A stretch of 64,000 nt of DNA from assembly GCF_900105215.1 (NCBI RefSeq), contig NZ_FOIP01000001.1, forward strand, positions 2,130,001-2,194,000, written 5' to 3'. This DNA comes from Lacrimispora sphenoides. GTDB taxonomy: Bacteria > Bacillota > Clostridia > Lachnospirales > Lachnospiraceae. The translations under genes were made by a program, and so were the position numbers. The notes under the pieces were generated by a model. It made no database searches, had not been told where the DNA came from, and saw only the letters and a list, made by a program, of their open reading frames with translations. Below are positions 1 through 9,366 of the stretch, one piece after another. How positions within the stretch are numbered: the first letter of the stretch is position 1; each line of letters begins with the position of its first letter.

Positions 1-49
1 TAATGCAAGACTAGGAATAAGTCAATTAAACAAAAAAGGTTTAACGTAA
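1..49 (+). CDS. 3' end of an upstream gene (partial)
   Basis: Reading from base 2 there is an open frame of 15 codons ending in TAA at 47-49, immediately before the Shine-Dalgarno of the next gene. The residues end in LNKKGLT. This is the tail position one expects for the previous gene of the polysaccharide operon, but it is too short to identify. That it is coding is inferred only from the tight fit to the next gene. Confidence 0.4.
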   Translation, partial: NARLGISQLNKKGLT

Positions 50-70
50 TTGAGGAGAAAACATTATCTT

Positions 71-1291
71 ATGGAAGACAATAAAAAGATTGCAAACTGC
101 TTTGTGGCAGGAGCAAAATCTCTCGGAAAATATGGTGGATATGAGTCATTTTTAAAGAAGCTTGTAGAATACCATAAAGATAATAAAGGTATAAAGTATT
201 ACATTGCATGCAAAGCAAATGGTGATGGTAAGATGATACCTTCTGAATTGGAAGGAACATCAGAAGTAAAAAACGGAGCATTTACATATTGCAATGCAAC
301 TTGCTATATGATCAATATTCCAGAGTGGATGGGTGCAGCTCAGGCAATTTATTATGATATAGCAGCATTAAAGCTATTTTGTAAGATTATTGAAGAGGAA
401 CATATAGAAAATCCAATAGTTTATATCCTTGCCTGCAGAATCGGACCTTTTATGAATAAATACATTAAAAAGATACATGCTCTAGGTGGTAAAGTCTATG
501 TCAATCCAGATGGCCATGAGTGGAAACGTGCTAAATGGTCAACTCCTGTAAGAAAATACTGGAAAGAATCTGAGCGACTGATGGTGAAATATGCTGATCT
601 TTTGATATGTGATAGCGTGAATATTGAGAAATACATTCAGGAAGAGTATAAGAAATACAATCCCAAGACTACATATATCGCATATGGTGCAGAGACATCT
701 GCAAGCCCATTAAATGCTGATGATCCTAAATATGTTGAGTGGTTGAACAAACATGAGATAAATACACCATTTTATACAGTTATTGGTAGATGTGTACCAG
801 AGAATAACTATGAAACAATCACCAGGGAATTCATGAAAAGCCATACAGATAAGTGCTTGGTAATCATCACAACCAATAATCCAGAGATGCTGAGTGATCT
901 AGATAATAAGCTCCATTATAAAAATGACAAGAGAATAAAGTTTGTAGGTACAGTATACAATCCAGAACTACTTACAAAGATAAGAGAAAAATCATTCGCT
1001 TATATCCACGGCCATTCAGTAGGTGGAACAAACCCATCCCTGCTCGAAGCACTGGGAAGTACTAAGCTTAATCTTCTATTTGATGTAGGGTTTAATAAGG
1101 AAGTTGCAGAAGATGCAGCTTTGTATTGGACACTTGAAGACCAGAATCTTGCAAATCTCATAGATAGATCAGATAAATTGTCAGATGATAAAATTGAAAC
1201 AATGAGCAAGAAGGCAAAACAGAGAATAACAGATGCCTATAGTTGGCAGTTTATTGCAGAAGAATATAAAGATATCTTTAAAATAAAGTAA
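71..1291 (+). CDS. DUF1972-type glycosyltransferase (rhamnosyltransferase-like)
   Basis: A 406-residue cytoplasmic glycosyltransferase of the GT-B type, expected to add a sugar to a lipid-linked capsule or exopolysaccharide repeat unit. The N-terminus carries the signature of DUF1972 proteins (FVAGAKSLGKYGGYESFLKK, about residues 10-29), a family whose known members include rhamnosyltransferases. The C-terminal half has the glycosyltransferase group 1 pattern (VGTVYNPELL, then GHSVGGTNPSLLEALG with the acidic donor-binding residue). I start at ATG 71, preceded by AGGAG; an in-frame TTG at 50 overlaps that ribosome site and is less likely. It leads a run of closely spaced glycan genes. Donor and acceptor cannot be told from sequence. 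Confidence 0.85.
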   Translation: MEDNKKIANCFVAGAKSLGKYGGYESFLKKLVEYHKDNKGIKYYIACKANGDGKMIPSELEGTSEVKNGAFTYCNATCYMINIPEWMGAAQAIYYDIAALKLFCKIIEEEHIENPIVYILACRIGPFMNKYIKKIHALGGKVYVNPDGHEWKRAKWSTPVRKYWKESERLMVKYADLLICDSVNIEKYIQEEYKKYNPKTTYIAYGAETSASPLNADDPKYVEWLNKHEINTPFYTVIGRCVPENNYETITREFMKSHTDKCLVIITTNNPEMLSDLDNKLHYKNDKRIKFVGTVYNPELLTKIREKSFAYIHGHSVGGTNPSLLEALGSTKLNLLFDVGFNKEVAEDAALYWTLEDQNLANLIDRSDKLSDDKIETMSKKAKQRITDAYSWQFIAEEYKDIFKIK

Positions 1292-1335
1292 ATTTGGTTA
1301 GTCTGATTGTTGCCTTGAAAGGATTATAATAATTT

Positions 1336-2340
1336 ATGGATATAGATAAAATCGACATTGTAATTACATGGGTTGATGGGAATGATAATGTATGGCTAAA
1401 ACAAAAATCAGAATATGAAATGAAGATAAAAGGAATAGATACTTCAAGTAATAATAATGCAAGATACAGAGACTGGGATAATATTCAATATATTTTTAGA
1501 GGAATTGAAAAGTTCATGCCATGGATAAATAAAGTCCATTTTGTTACGTGGGGCCATATTCCGAAGTGGTTAAATGAAGATTGTCCAAAATTAAATATAG
1601 TTAATCATAAGGGTTTCATTCCTGAAGCTTATCTTCCGACATTTAATTCAAATACAATAGACTTAAATTTACATAGGATACCTGGCCTATCAGAAGAGTT
1701 TCTTAATTTTAATGATGATATGTTTGTAATAGGTGATACGAAGCCTACTGATTTTTTCCATGATGGACTACCAAAGGATATAGCAGTGATTTCTCCAGCA
1801 CCATGCTTCAGAGATGTTATGTGTTGTACTGAAGCCAATAATTTTGGGATAATAAATGATTATTTTTCGGTTGAAGACATTAAGAAAAATAATCGTAAAT
1901 GGTATACTTTGAAATATGGTAAATTTCTTGTTAGAACTTTTATTTTTAGTAAGTTTAAGTCAATATTAGGATTGTTTGAACCACATATACCTTTTTCACA
2001 TTTAAAAACAACCATGACAGAATTATGGGAAAAGGAATATACAGTATTAGACAATACATGCAAAAATAAATTCAGAACAAGGGATGATGTAAATGAGTGG
2101 TTATTTAGACACTGGCAATTAATGTCTGGAAAGTTTGAACCTAGAAGATGGAATTTTGGAATTTTAATGGATGTTGCAACACAGGAAGATGCAATAATTG
2201 AACTTTTACGTAATCCTGGAAAAATAAAAATGGTATGTATAAATGATACTTCAAGAGTAGAGGATTTTGATGTATGTAAGTCAAGAATAAACGACGCTCT
2301 ACAGAATTTATTGCCACAAAAATCACAGTTTGAAAAATAG
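1336..2340 (+). CDS. Stealth-family sugar-1-phosphate transferase
   Basis: This 334-residue protein belongs to the Stealth family, which transfers hexose-1-phosphate from a nucleotide sugar to build phosphodiester-linked capsule polymers. All expected conserved regions are visible: CR1 near the start (IDIVITWVDGNDNVWL), CR2 (YRDWDNIQYIFRGIEKFMPW, then VTWGHIPKWL), CR3 around FLNFNDDMFV, and CR4-like sequence near residue 255 (RDDVNEWLFRHW). The family is known from Neisseria and mycobacterial capsules and from many Firmicutes. Lying inside this cluster, it predicts that the glycan repeat may contain a phosphodiester. No signal peptide is visible, so the protein should be cytoplasmic. Length and motifs look intact. 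Confidence 0.88.
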   Translation: MDIDKIDIVITWVDGNDNVWLKQKSEYEMKIKGIDTSSNNNARYRDWDNIQYIFRGIEKFMPWINKVHFVTWGHIPKWLNEDCPKLNIVNHKGFIPEAYLPTFNSNTIDLNLHRIPGLSEEFLNFNDDMFVIGDTKPTDFFHDGLPKDIAVISPAPCFRDVMCCTEANNFGIINDYFSVEDIKKNNRKWYTLKYGKFLVRTFIFSKFKSILGLFEPHIPFSHLKTTMTELWEKEYTVLDNTCKNKFRTRDDVNEWLFRHWQLMSGKFEPRRWNFGILMDVATQEDAIIELLRNPGKIKMVCINDTSRVEDFDVCKSRINDALQNLLPQKSQFEK

Positions 2341-2360
2341 ACCAATAGGAGTTATGTGTC

Positions 2361-3521
2361 ATGAACAACAATCCTAGAAATAAAGAAACACCAATAAAAG
2401 TATTACATATAGGAGCAGATAATATTGGGCGAGGTGGCCGTTCAGTTATCGTTTTTAATTTAACACAACACATGAATCCAAAACTGGTTTGCAATGACTT
2501 TTTATGTTTTAAGAAGGTGGAAGCAGAACTTGAAAACCTAATTAATGATAAGGGTGGACATTTACAATATATATTAAATCTACCTAAGAGAAACAAGAGA
2601 TTAACATATGAATATGCAAGGACAAAAGCTATTTTAGATACTATTAAAAATAATAAATATGATATTATTCACATACATGCAGATCATGCGTATGAAGTCA
2701 TAAAAAGTGCAATCATTTCTAAAATGGCTGGATGTAGAGTAGTATTTGCACATGCACATGCTACAGGTATTTCAGAAAATAGTAATAGAGCATTACCATT
2801 TATTATTGGTTTATGTAAAAAAAATATTCCGTTATTTTGCGATAGGACTTTTGCATGTAGTAATGAAGCTGCAAAATTCATGTTTGGAAGAATTCCGAAT
2901 GATTTAGTGATTATAAATAACGGTATAGAGCTTGATTCATATACATTTAATCCAGAACTACGAAAAAGGATTAGAGAAGGTTTACATATTAGCGATAAAT
3001 ATGTGATAGGTTGTATCGGCAGATTAACAGAACCAAAAAATCATCAGTTTTTAATAAAGGTCTTTTATGAGTATCAAAAAACGGATAAAAATTCAATTTT
3101 AATGTTAGTTGGGGATGGCGAATTAAGAGCTGAAATTGAGAAGTTGTCACAAGATTTTGGAATAAGAGATTCTGTGATGTTTATGGGGAATTGTAATAAT
3201 GTAAAAGAGCTGCTCCAAGGAATGGATATTTTTGTTTTAACGTCAAAAAGGGAAGGTTTTGGAATAGTAAATATTGAGGCGCAGGCAGCTGGGTTGCAAT
3301 GTGTTGTAAGTGATGTTGTTCCTAAAACGGCAAAAGTTGAAGACAATTTTCAATTTCTTAGTATCAATGAACCTGCTATAATATGGGCGAACTGCATACG
3401 TAACAGTAAAAAGATAAATGCTAAAAGAGAGTCAAACATCGATTTATTAAAAGAAAAAGGATATGATATTGCAGACAATTCAATAGTTCTGCAAGAGATT
3501 TATGTGAATATTATGCGTTGA
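2361..3521 (+). CDS. GT4-family glycosyltransferase
   Basis: A 386-residue GT-B glycosyltransferase. The N-terminal acceptor domain opens with KVLHIGADNIGRGGRSVIV, a glycine-rich loop typical of family 4. The donor domain starts near residue 210 (YVIGCIGRLTEPKNHQFLI), continues with LMLVGDGELRAEIE and FMGNCNNVKELLQGMDIFVL, and ends in the EX7E region (SKREGFGIVNIEAQAAGL). Those two glutamates bind the nucleotide sugar in this family. The gene starts 20 bases after the Stealth gene, preceded by an AGGAG site, so it is likely co-transcribed. Specificity is not predictable. Confidence 0.88.
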   Translation: MNNNPRNKETPIKVLHIGADNIGRGGRSVIVFNLTQHMNPKLVCNDFLCFKKVEAELENLINDKGGHLQYILNLPKRNKRLTYEYARTKAILDTIKNNKYDIIHIHADHAYEVIKSAIISKMAGCRVVFAHAHATGISENSNRALPFIIGLCKKNIPLFCDRTFACSNEAAKFMFGRIPNDLVIINNGIELDSYTFNPELRKRIREGLHISDKYVIGCIGRLTEPKNHQFLIKVFYEYQKTDKNSILMLVGDGELRAEIEKLSQDFGIRDSVMFMGNCNNVKELLQGMDIFVLTSKREGFGIVNIEAQAAGLQCVVSDVVPKTAKVEDNFQFLSINEPAIIWANCIRNSKKINAKRESNIDLLKEKGYDIADNSIVLQEIYVNIMR

Positions 3522-3558
3522 TGCTTGAGGCTGATTTATGAGAGAGGAAATATAGACA

Positions 3559-4761
3559 TTGAAGTATATACAGCAAAAAAATAATATTACTGTGAAAAAT
3601 CCCATAAATAGTAGAATAATAATAGATAATAATAAGTTTTTTATGATTTTATATTTTATATATCTTGTAAAAGATTTTATTTTCTATGGGACGACTATAA
3701 ATGAATGGATAGGAGCCTCTATCTCTAAATTTATTACATTAACGCTACACATACTAATCATATTATTGAGTTTATGGCTGATTTTCTTTAAAAATAGAAT
3801 TACTAAGAAAAGAATCATAGAATTCATTATTGCTGTAGGTATAGGTAGTATGATAGCAATTCAAACGGGATCAACTTCATTTTTTGATTTTACTCTAATC
3901 ATATTCTGTATGAGAGGTATGGATTTTAATGCGATACTAAAAAAAGTCCTAAATATGCTAACTTTAATGACTTTGATTATTGTTGGTTTAGCATATTCCG
4001 GGGTCACAGAAATGATAATAGATACGACAAATAAAAACATGGGTATGCGATATGCAATGGGGTTCACACATCCAAACAGAGTTGGAATAATTTCATTTGA
4101 AATAATTTGTTTGATTTTATACTGTTATAAGGAAAAGAGTAAATATAAATACTTTATTTCGTTAGTATTATCATTTTTAGTTTACTCAATTGCAAAATCA
4201 AGAACTGCCTTTTTATTATCGATATTTGTAATAATCGTATTTTTTGTATTTGAAGTAGTTATGAAAAAGATGAAAATCCGTAATATGAAATTATTAGCTA
4301 AATTTGTAATTGCTTTGGCTTGTATTGCTACAGTGGTATTTGTTTGGTATCTATACAAAAATCAGAAACTATATTATGAAAGCACATTGATATCGAGAAT
4401 ACGAATGGCAATAATATATTATGACGCATATCCTGTGAATTTATTTGGAAACACAATATTATCAGGAGCAAATACTAGATTACCAGGAACAGCAATGGGA
4501 TACTATTATCTTGATAATGCTCCTTTAGAATACCTTTTGAGAAACGGAATTCTGGCATTTGTTTTTTTTATAGGAATTTATTGCTGGAGTATAAGTAAAT
4601 TAATAAAAAACAGGTGTTGGAGCTTGCTGATAATCCTTATATGCTATGCTATGTATGGTATGGTAGAGACAAATCCATTCTCACTAGTATGTAATGCTTT
4701 TTTATTGATATTCGGATATGTTATTCAAAATAAAGATGAAAGAATGAAATTACTGAAATGA
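3559..4761 (+). CDS. Wzy-like O-antigen/capsule polymerase
   Basis: A 400-residue very hydrophobic protein with about ten predicted membrane segments and a longer loop between residues about 270 and 320, containing the LFGNTILSGANTRLP stretch. This layout fits the O-antigen ligase/polymerase (Wzy) group, which joins lipid-linked repeat units on the outer face of the membrane. Sequence conservation in this group is poor, so the call rests on topology and on its place between glycosyltransferases and a flippase. The start is TTG 3559, eleven bases after a GAGAGGA ribosome site; no better ATG lies near. It is the only polymerase candidate in this cluster. Confidence 0.72.
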   Translation: MKYIQQKNNITVKNPINSRIIIDNNKFFMILYFIYLVKDFIFYGTTINEWIGASISKFITLTLHILIILLSLWLIFFKNRITKKRIIEFIIAVGIGSMIAIQTGSTSFFDFTLIIFCMRGMDFNAILKKVLNMLTLMTLIIVGLAYSGVTEMIIDTTNKNMGMRYAMGFTHPNRVGIISFEIICLILYCYKEKSKYKYFISLVLSFLVYSIAKSRTAFLLSIFVIIVFFVFEVVMKKMKIRNMKLLAKFVIALACIATVVFVWYLYKNQKLYYESTLISRIRMAIIYYDAYPVNLFGNTILSGANTRLPGTAMGYYYLDNAPLEYLLRNGILAFVFFIGIYCWSISKLIKNRCWSLLIILICYAMYGMVETNPFSLVCNAFLLIFGYVIQNKDERMKLLK

Positions 4762-4771
4762 GGATATTGAA

Positions 4772-5611
4772 ATGAAGCTATATAGTGGCAGTTGGTCAGT
4801 TGCATATAGAAAAAAAGGAGAATCACTGTATAATATAGTAAAAAATCCATCATGGGGTTATGCTGCGGATCCGTTTTTAGTTGAAGAAAATGGTAAGGTA
4901 TACATATTTGCGGAGTTGTTTGATCAAAGAGAAGGAAAAGCAAGCTTAGGGTATTGTACTATTAATAATAATATGTGTTCTAAATGGAAAGTGATTTTAA
5001 AAGAAAATTTTCATATGTCTTATCCTCATATATTTAAAATGGATGGTAACTGGGTCATTTGTCCTGAGAGTTGTGAGGACAAGACGGTATTTTTATATAA
5101 ATGCAAGGAATTCCCAGATAAATGGGAGAAAACAAATCCTTTCATTAATGATATGGACTGTAGTGATACCACTTTTTTGTGCCAAGATGGAATATTTTAT
5201 GGAGTTACTTGCTTATTTCATGAAAACCCGATGAAATTGCTATTGTTTAAATATGAAGATGGAAAACTAACGTTTTCTGAAAAGAACCCATTAATTAAAG
5301 GTGGAGAATTAGCCAGATCCGGTGGAGCTTATTTTAATGATGGAAATAAAACGTATAGGGTCTCACAGGATTGTTCTAGTGAGTATGGAAAATCTTTAGT
5401 TTTTACTGAATTTCAGTTAAATTGGCCATCATTTAGTGAAAAGGTAGTAAAAAGAATACATTTTGATGAATTATTATTTGATAAAAAAGTGAATGGAATA
5501 GGTATTCATACATACAACTGTTCGGACAATTATGAAACAATTGATATTAAAACTAGGGGCATAAATTTAATTCCTAGAATTTGGAAAAATATATATAAAT
5601 TTATGAAATAA
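4772..5611 (+). CDS. GINT1_N-like propeller protein of the polysaccharide cluster
   Basis: A 279-residue soluble protein without signal peptide. The pattern near residues 23-45 (NPSWGYAADPFLVEENGKVYIFAE), with later repeats of the form ..YPHIFKMDGNWVICPE.. and ..FYGVTCLFHENPMKLLLF, is that of the domain first named in the N-terminus of plant glucosamine inositolphosphorylceramide transferase 1. It resembles the five-bladed propeller of family 43 glycosidases. Bacterial copies sit almost always in capsule or O-antigen loci, sometimes fused to formyltransferase-like domains. Here it stands alone. Its reaction is not established, so a sugar-binding or transfer role is inference. Confidence 0.6.
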   Translation: MKLYSGSWSVAYRKKGESLYNIVKNPSWGYAADPFLVEENGKVYIFAELFDQREGKASLGYCTINNNMCSKWKVILKENFHMSYPHIFKMDGNWVICPESCEDKTVFLYKCKEFPDKWEKTNPFINDMDCSDTTFLCQDGIFYGVTCLFHENPMKLLLFKYEDGKLTFSEKNPLIKGGELARSGGAYFNDGNKTYRVSQDCSSEYGKSLVFTEFQLNWPSFSEKVVKRIHFDELLFDKKVNGIGIHTYNCSDNYETIDIKTRGINLIPRIWKNIYKFMK

Positions 5612-5616
5612 ATATT

Positions 5617-6639
5617 ATGGAAGTTAATGTATTATTTAGTATTTTAATACCGGTTTACAATGCACAAGAATATATATCGGAGTGCATAGAAAGCGTTTTA
5701 AAGCAAAAATATAGGAATTGGGAATTAATAATCATTGATGATGGTTCAAGTGATGATACTCTCAAGATTTGCCAAGATTTTTCTAGGCAAAATAATCGCA
5801 TAGTTGTAATACATCAGGATAATAGTGGAGTATCAACAACTAGGAATTCTTTAGTTGAAAAAGCTAAAGGTGAGTATCTGATTTTTTTGGATGCAGATGA
5901 TTATTGGATTTCTGATGATTTTTTATATAAGATAAGTATGGTTATTCATGATGTAAGTCCAGAGATAGTCTGTTGGTGGGCAGAAATTGAAGATGTTCAG
6001 AATTCAATTATAAAAAGGTATAACAACAATATTAACTTTACCAAAAAAAAAATCAGCGGAAATCAATTTCTATATGAAGTATTAAATGGTGGGAATTTTA
6101 ATTGGTGGTTATGGCTATATGCAATAAAAAAAGATTTATGGTTAAATCCAAGAATCTCCTTTAATCCTCAACGTAAAATCTGTGAGGATGAAGAGGTTTT
6201 ATTTAAGATAATTACTAGAGCACATTCTATTTGGAATTTGGAAGAGTATGCATATTGTTATAGGATTGGAAACGCTTCTTCTGCTATGGGCACAATTAGT
6301 AAGACTCAATTTCAAGATATGCTAGAAGTTGCTGAAAAAAATGTGATATATGTTATTAACAGTGATTTTTTTGATAAAAATCTAAAAACTAATTTGATAA
6401 GGAATTTTTCAAGTGTTTATTTAAAATTGGGATTAAGACTTCGAGATATATTGTTACCAATTGAAAGAAATTCATACTATGATTTGTTACGGAAATACAG
6501 ATGGATGCTAAAAAAATCATTAGGATATTTGTCATTCTCATTTGATGTCAAGGTAATTATTGTGATGTTATTTGGCAATAGAGTGGGATTTGGTATATTA
6601 CATTGTATTGATAAGATATTACATAAAGAGAATGGCTAG
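5617..6639 (+). CDS. GT2-family glycosyltransferase
   Basis: A 340-residue GT-A glycosyltransferase. The nucleotide-binding start (FSILIPVYNAQEYISECIES), the IIDDGSSDDT loop and the DADD metal-binding motif near residue 93 are all present, followed by an acceptor region with CEDEEVLFKI, the usual catalytic acidic stretch. The C-terminus has one hydrophobic stretch (VIIVMLFGNRVGFGIL), perhaps membrane associated. It lies five bases after the previous gene, and only a weak ribosome site is visible, so it may be translationally coupled. Substrate unknown. Confidence 0.88.
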   Translation: MEVNVLFSILIPVYNAQEYISECIESVLKQKYRNWELIIIDDGSSDDTLKICQDFSRQNNRIVVIHQDNSGVSTTRNSLVEKAKGEYLIFLDADDYWISDDFLYKISMVIHDVSPEIVCWWAEIEDVQNSIIKRYNNNINFTKKKISGNQFLYEVLNGGNFNWWLWLYAIKKDLWLNPRISFNPQRKICEDEEVLFKIITRAHSIWNLEEYAYCYRIGNASSAMGTISKTQFQDMLEVAEKNVIYVINSDFFDKNLKTNLIRNFSSVYLKLGLRLRDILLPIERNSYYDLLRKYRWMLKKSLGYLSFSFDVKVIIVMLFGNRVGFGILHCIDKILHKENG

Positions 6640-6656
6640 AAATGGAGAGCTAAAAA

Positions 6657-7775
6657 GTGAAACATGTGCTATTGGTAACTTTGTTTGATGATAATTATGG
6701 AAATCGACTTCAAAATTATGCACTTCAAACAGTTATAGAAAATCAAGGTTTTGAAGTAACTAATGCTATACAACCAAGACCAACAGATACAAATTCAAAG
6801 CTAAGTAGAGTGAAAAATCTAGCAGTAGATTTTTTAGCATTATGTGGATTAGAACAATATAAAAAAAAGCGAAACATAAGAGTAATCAGAGGGATAAGAT
6901 CAGATAACTTTTATGAGTTTAATCGTAAATATATAAAAAAAATGATACCAATACAATATAATAACTATGCAGCGCTTGATCTAGAGAAATTTGATTATGC
7001 GATCACTGGGAGTGATCAAGTATGGCATAACTGGGATCATGCAGATGGAGAATTGGATTACTTCTATTTACGATTTATTGATAAAGAAAAAAGAATTGCT
7101 TATGCACCATCATTTGGATTTTCCATATTTCCGGATGAAGATAAAAATACACATATTAAAGGAATAAGTGGAATTAATAAATTGTCTGTAAGGGAGCATA
7201 AAGGTGCACAATTAATACATGATTATACTGGTCGAGAAGCTACATTAGTTTTAGATCCTACGATGCTTCTAAGATCAACAGACTGGGATGAAATCACCAA
7301 AAGACCAAAGGAAAAATTACCAAACAAATATTTGTTTTTATATTTTTTAGGCGAACGAACATCATCAGTAATTGAGGGATATAAGAAAGTTTGTCATGAG
7401 AATAATTTAGAATTAATAGACATATTCGATAAAGAATCACCTTTTTATTCGATGGGTCCATCAGAATTCATCTGGATAATAAAAAATGCTGATTATGTGT
7501 GTACGGACTCCTTTCATGCGACTGTTTTTTCAATAATATATCATAAGGAATTTACAGTTTTTAAGAGAGCAGGAAAAGGATACGAAGATATGTTTAATCG
7601 TATCGAGAATTTATTAAATGAATTTGATTTGATGAACAGAGTATTTAAGGATAATAATGATCATACGAATGTATTAAAAACACAATCAACAATCGATTGG
7701 GTGGAGATAGAAGAGATATTAAATTCAAGAAAAAGGGATAGTATGAGCTACTTATTAGCTGCACTAGAGCGATAA
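6657..7775 (+). CDS. Polysaccharide pyruvyl transferase family protein
   Basis: A 372-residue member of the polysaccharide pyruvyl transferase family (PF04230), whose known members transfer pyruvate from phosphoenolpyruvate to form ketals on sugars. Visible marks are the N-terminal LVTLFDDNYGNRLQNYALQ, the GSDQVWHNW motif near residue 120, FLGERTSS in the second lobe, and the TDSFHATVFSIIY motif near residue 285. The start is GTG 6657, nine bases after GGAGA. In many Firmicutes this gene accompanies the F420-hydrogenase-beta-like gene and a ferredoxin, as here. Pyruvylation would make the polymer more acidic; that is inference. Confidence 0.85.
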   Translation: MKHVLLVTLFDDNYGNRLQNYALQTVIENQGFEVTNAIQPRPTDTNSKLSRVKNLAVDFLALCGLEQYKKKRNIRVIRGIRSDNFYEFNRKYIKKMIPIQYNNYAALDLEKFDYAITGSDQVWHNWDHADGELDYFYLRFIDKEKRIAYAPSFGFSIFPDEDKNTHIKGISGINKLSVREHKGAQLIHDYTGREATLVLDPTMLLRSTDWDEITKRPKEKLPNKYLFLYFLGERTSSVIEGYKKVCHENNLELIDIFDKESPFYSMGPSEFIWIIKNADYVCTDSFHATVFSIIYHKEFTVFKRAGKGYEDMFNRIENLLNEFDLMNRVFKDNNDHTNVLKTQSTIDWVEIEEILNSRKRDSMSYLLAALER

Positions 7776-7815
7776 TGTGATAGTATATTTGTAGAAGCTT
7801 ATGGAAGGTGTTAAA

Positions 7816-9366
7816 TTGAAAATAGAAAGAATAAATAATGCCAGTAGAAACATAGTTTTTGGTGGACTTTTGAAAATATATCAAATAGTAATCCCATTTT
7901 TAATGCGAACAATCATGATATATTTCATGGGTGTACAATATTTGGGACTAAATAGTCTATTTGCTTCAGTTTTGCAGGTGTTAAACCTTGCGGAACTGGG
8001 CGTTGGAAGTGCAATGGTGTTTAGCATGTATAAACCTATAGCAGATGATGATGAAGTCACTATTTGTGCATTAATGAAACTATACCGAAGATACTACAAT
8101 ATTATTGGACTCATTATTGCAATATTAGGTACATTACTTACACCATTTATCCCTAAAATAATCAATGGTGATGTCCCAGTAGATACAAATATATATATAT
8201 TATATTTATTAAATCTGGGAGCTACAGTACTTTCATATTGGCTTCTTGCATATAAGAATAGCATTTTACAGGCGCATCAAAGAATAGATGTAATAAGTAA
8301 AATAAATTTAGTGACAAATACAATTCAATATGCACTTCAAATTATGGTGCTAATTTTTTTAAGAAATTACTACATATATGTATTAATTATGTTAACGACT
8401 CAGATATTAACCAACATATTAACAGCAATTATTGCAACAAAAAAGTATCCTGATTATAAGCCTATTGGTACGTTGCCTGATGAGTTGATTAAAGGTATAA
8501 ATCAGAAAATTAAAGATTTATTTACATCAAAAATAGGTGCAATTATTGTAAACTCAGCAGATACTATAGTTATTTCAGCATTTCTTGGATTAACGGTATT
8601 AGCAATTTACCAAAATTATTATTTTATATTAACTGCGGTCATAGGAATTGTTGAAGTGGTTTTTACGGCATGCACAGCGGGAATTGGAAACAGCCTTATA
8701 GTTGAGCCAAAAGAAAAGAATTTTAATGATCTAAATAAATTTACATTTATGATAGCATGGGTAGCTGGCTTTTGTGCTTGTTGCTTTTTGAATCTTTATC
8801 AGCCATTCATGGAAATATGGGTGGGTAGAGATTTAATGTTACAATATTCTGCAGTTGTATGTCTTTGTATTTATTTTTTTATTTATGAAATTAATAGATT
8901 ATTAAATACATATAAAGATGCAGGTGGCATTTGGCACCAGGATAGATTTAGACCCTTAGTAACTGCTATTGCAAATCTTGGAATGAATTTAATTATGGTT
9001 CAGTTTTGGGGAATTTATGGAATTATACTTTCAACAGTTCTTTCAATGCTATTTATTGGGATGCCATGGATTCTATATAACTTATTCACGTCTTTGTTTG
9101 AGAAGAGACAGCTACCATTGTATTTGCGTAAACTTGGACTATATGTGATAATTACATTTCTAAATTGTGGCGTAGCGTATTTTATATGCAGTTATATAAA
9201 TTATGAAAAATGGGTGACGTTTGCAATAAGAATGATTGTTTGTGCAATTTTACCTAATGTAGTATTCTTTCTAGCGTATCGTAAACTGCCTGAATTTAAT
9301 GAAAGTATATCTTTATTAGAAAAAATATCCAAAGGGAAAATAAAACTTAGTAAGCTGGTGAGATAA
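7816..9366 (+). CDS. Wzx-like flippase (MATE/PST exporter)
   Basis: A 516-residue polytopic protein with about twelve to fourteen membrane segments, belonging to the polysaccharide transport (Wzx, RfbX) branch of the MOP superfamily. It should flip undecaprenyl-linked repeat units to the outer leaflet for the Wzy-like polymerase. The start is set at TTG 7816, giving MKIERINNASRNIVFGGLLK, the usual Wzx opening, with GGAAGGTG five bases before. The ATG at 7801 overlaps that ribosome site and is probably not used. Its stop overlaps the next ATG by one base (TAATG), a sign of translational coupling. Confidence 0.87.
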   Translation: MKIERINNASRNIVFGGLLKIYQIVIPFLMRTIMIYFMGVQYLGLNSLFASVLQVLNLAELGVGSAMVFSMYKPIADDDEVTICALMKLYRRYYNIIGLIIAILGTLLTPFIPKIINGDVPVDTNIYILYLLNLGATVLSYWLLAYKNSILQAHQRIDVISKINLVTNTIQYALQIMVLIFLRNYYIYVLIMLTTQILTNILTAIIATKKYPDYKPIGTLPDELIKGINQKIKDLFTSKIGAIIVNSADTIVISAFLGLTVLAIYQNYYFILTAVIGIVEVVFTACTAGIGNSLIVEPKEKNFNDLNKFTFMIAWVAGFCACCFLNLYQPFMEIWVGRDLMLQYSAVVCLCIYFFIYEINRLLNTYKDAGGIWHQDRFRPLVTAIANLGMNLIMVQFWGIYGIILSTVLSMLFIGMPWILYNLFTSLFEKRQLPLYLRKLGLYVIITFLNCGVAYFICSYINYEKWVTFAIRMIVCAILPNVVFFLAYRKLPEFNESISLLEKISKGKIKLSKLVR

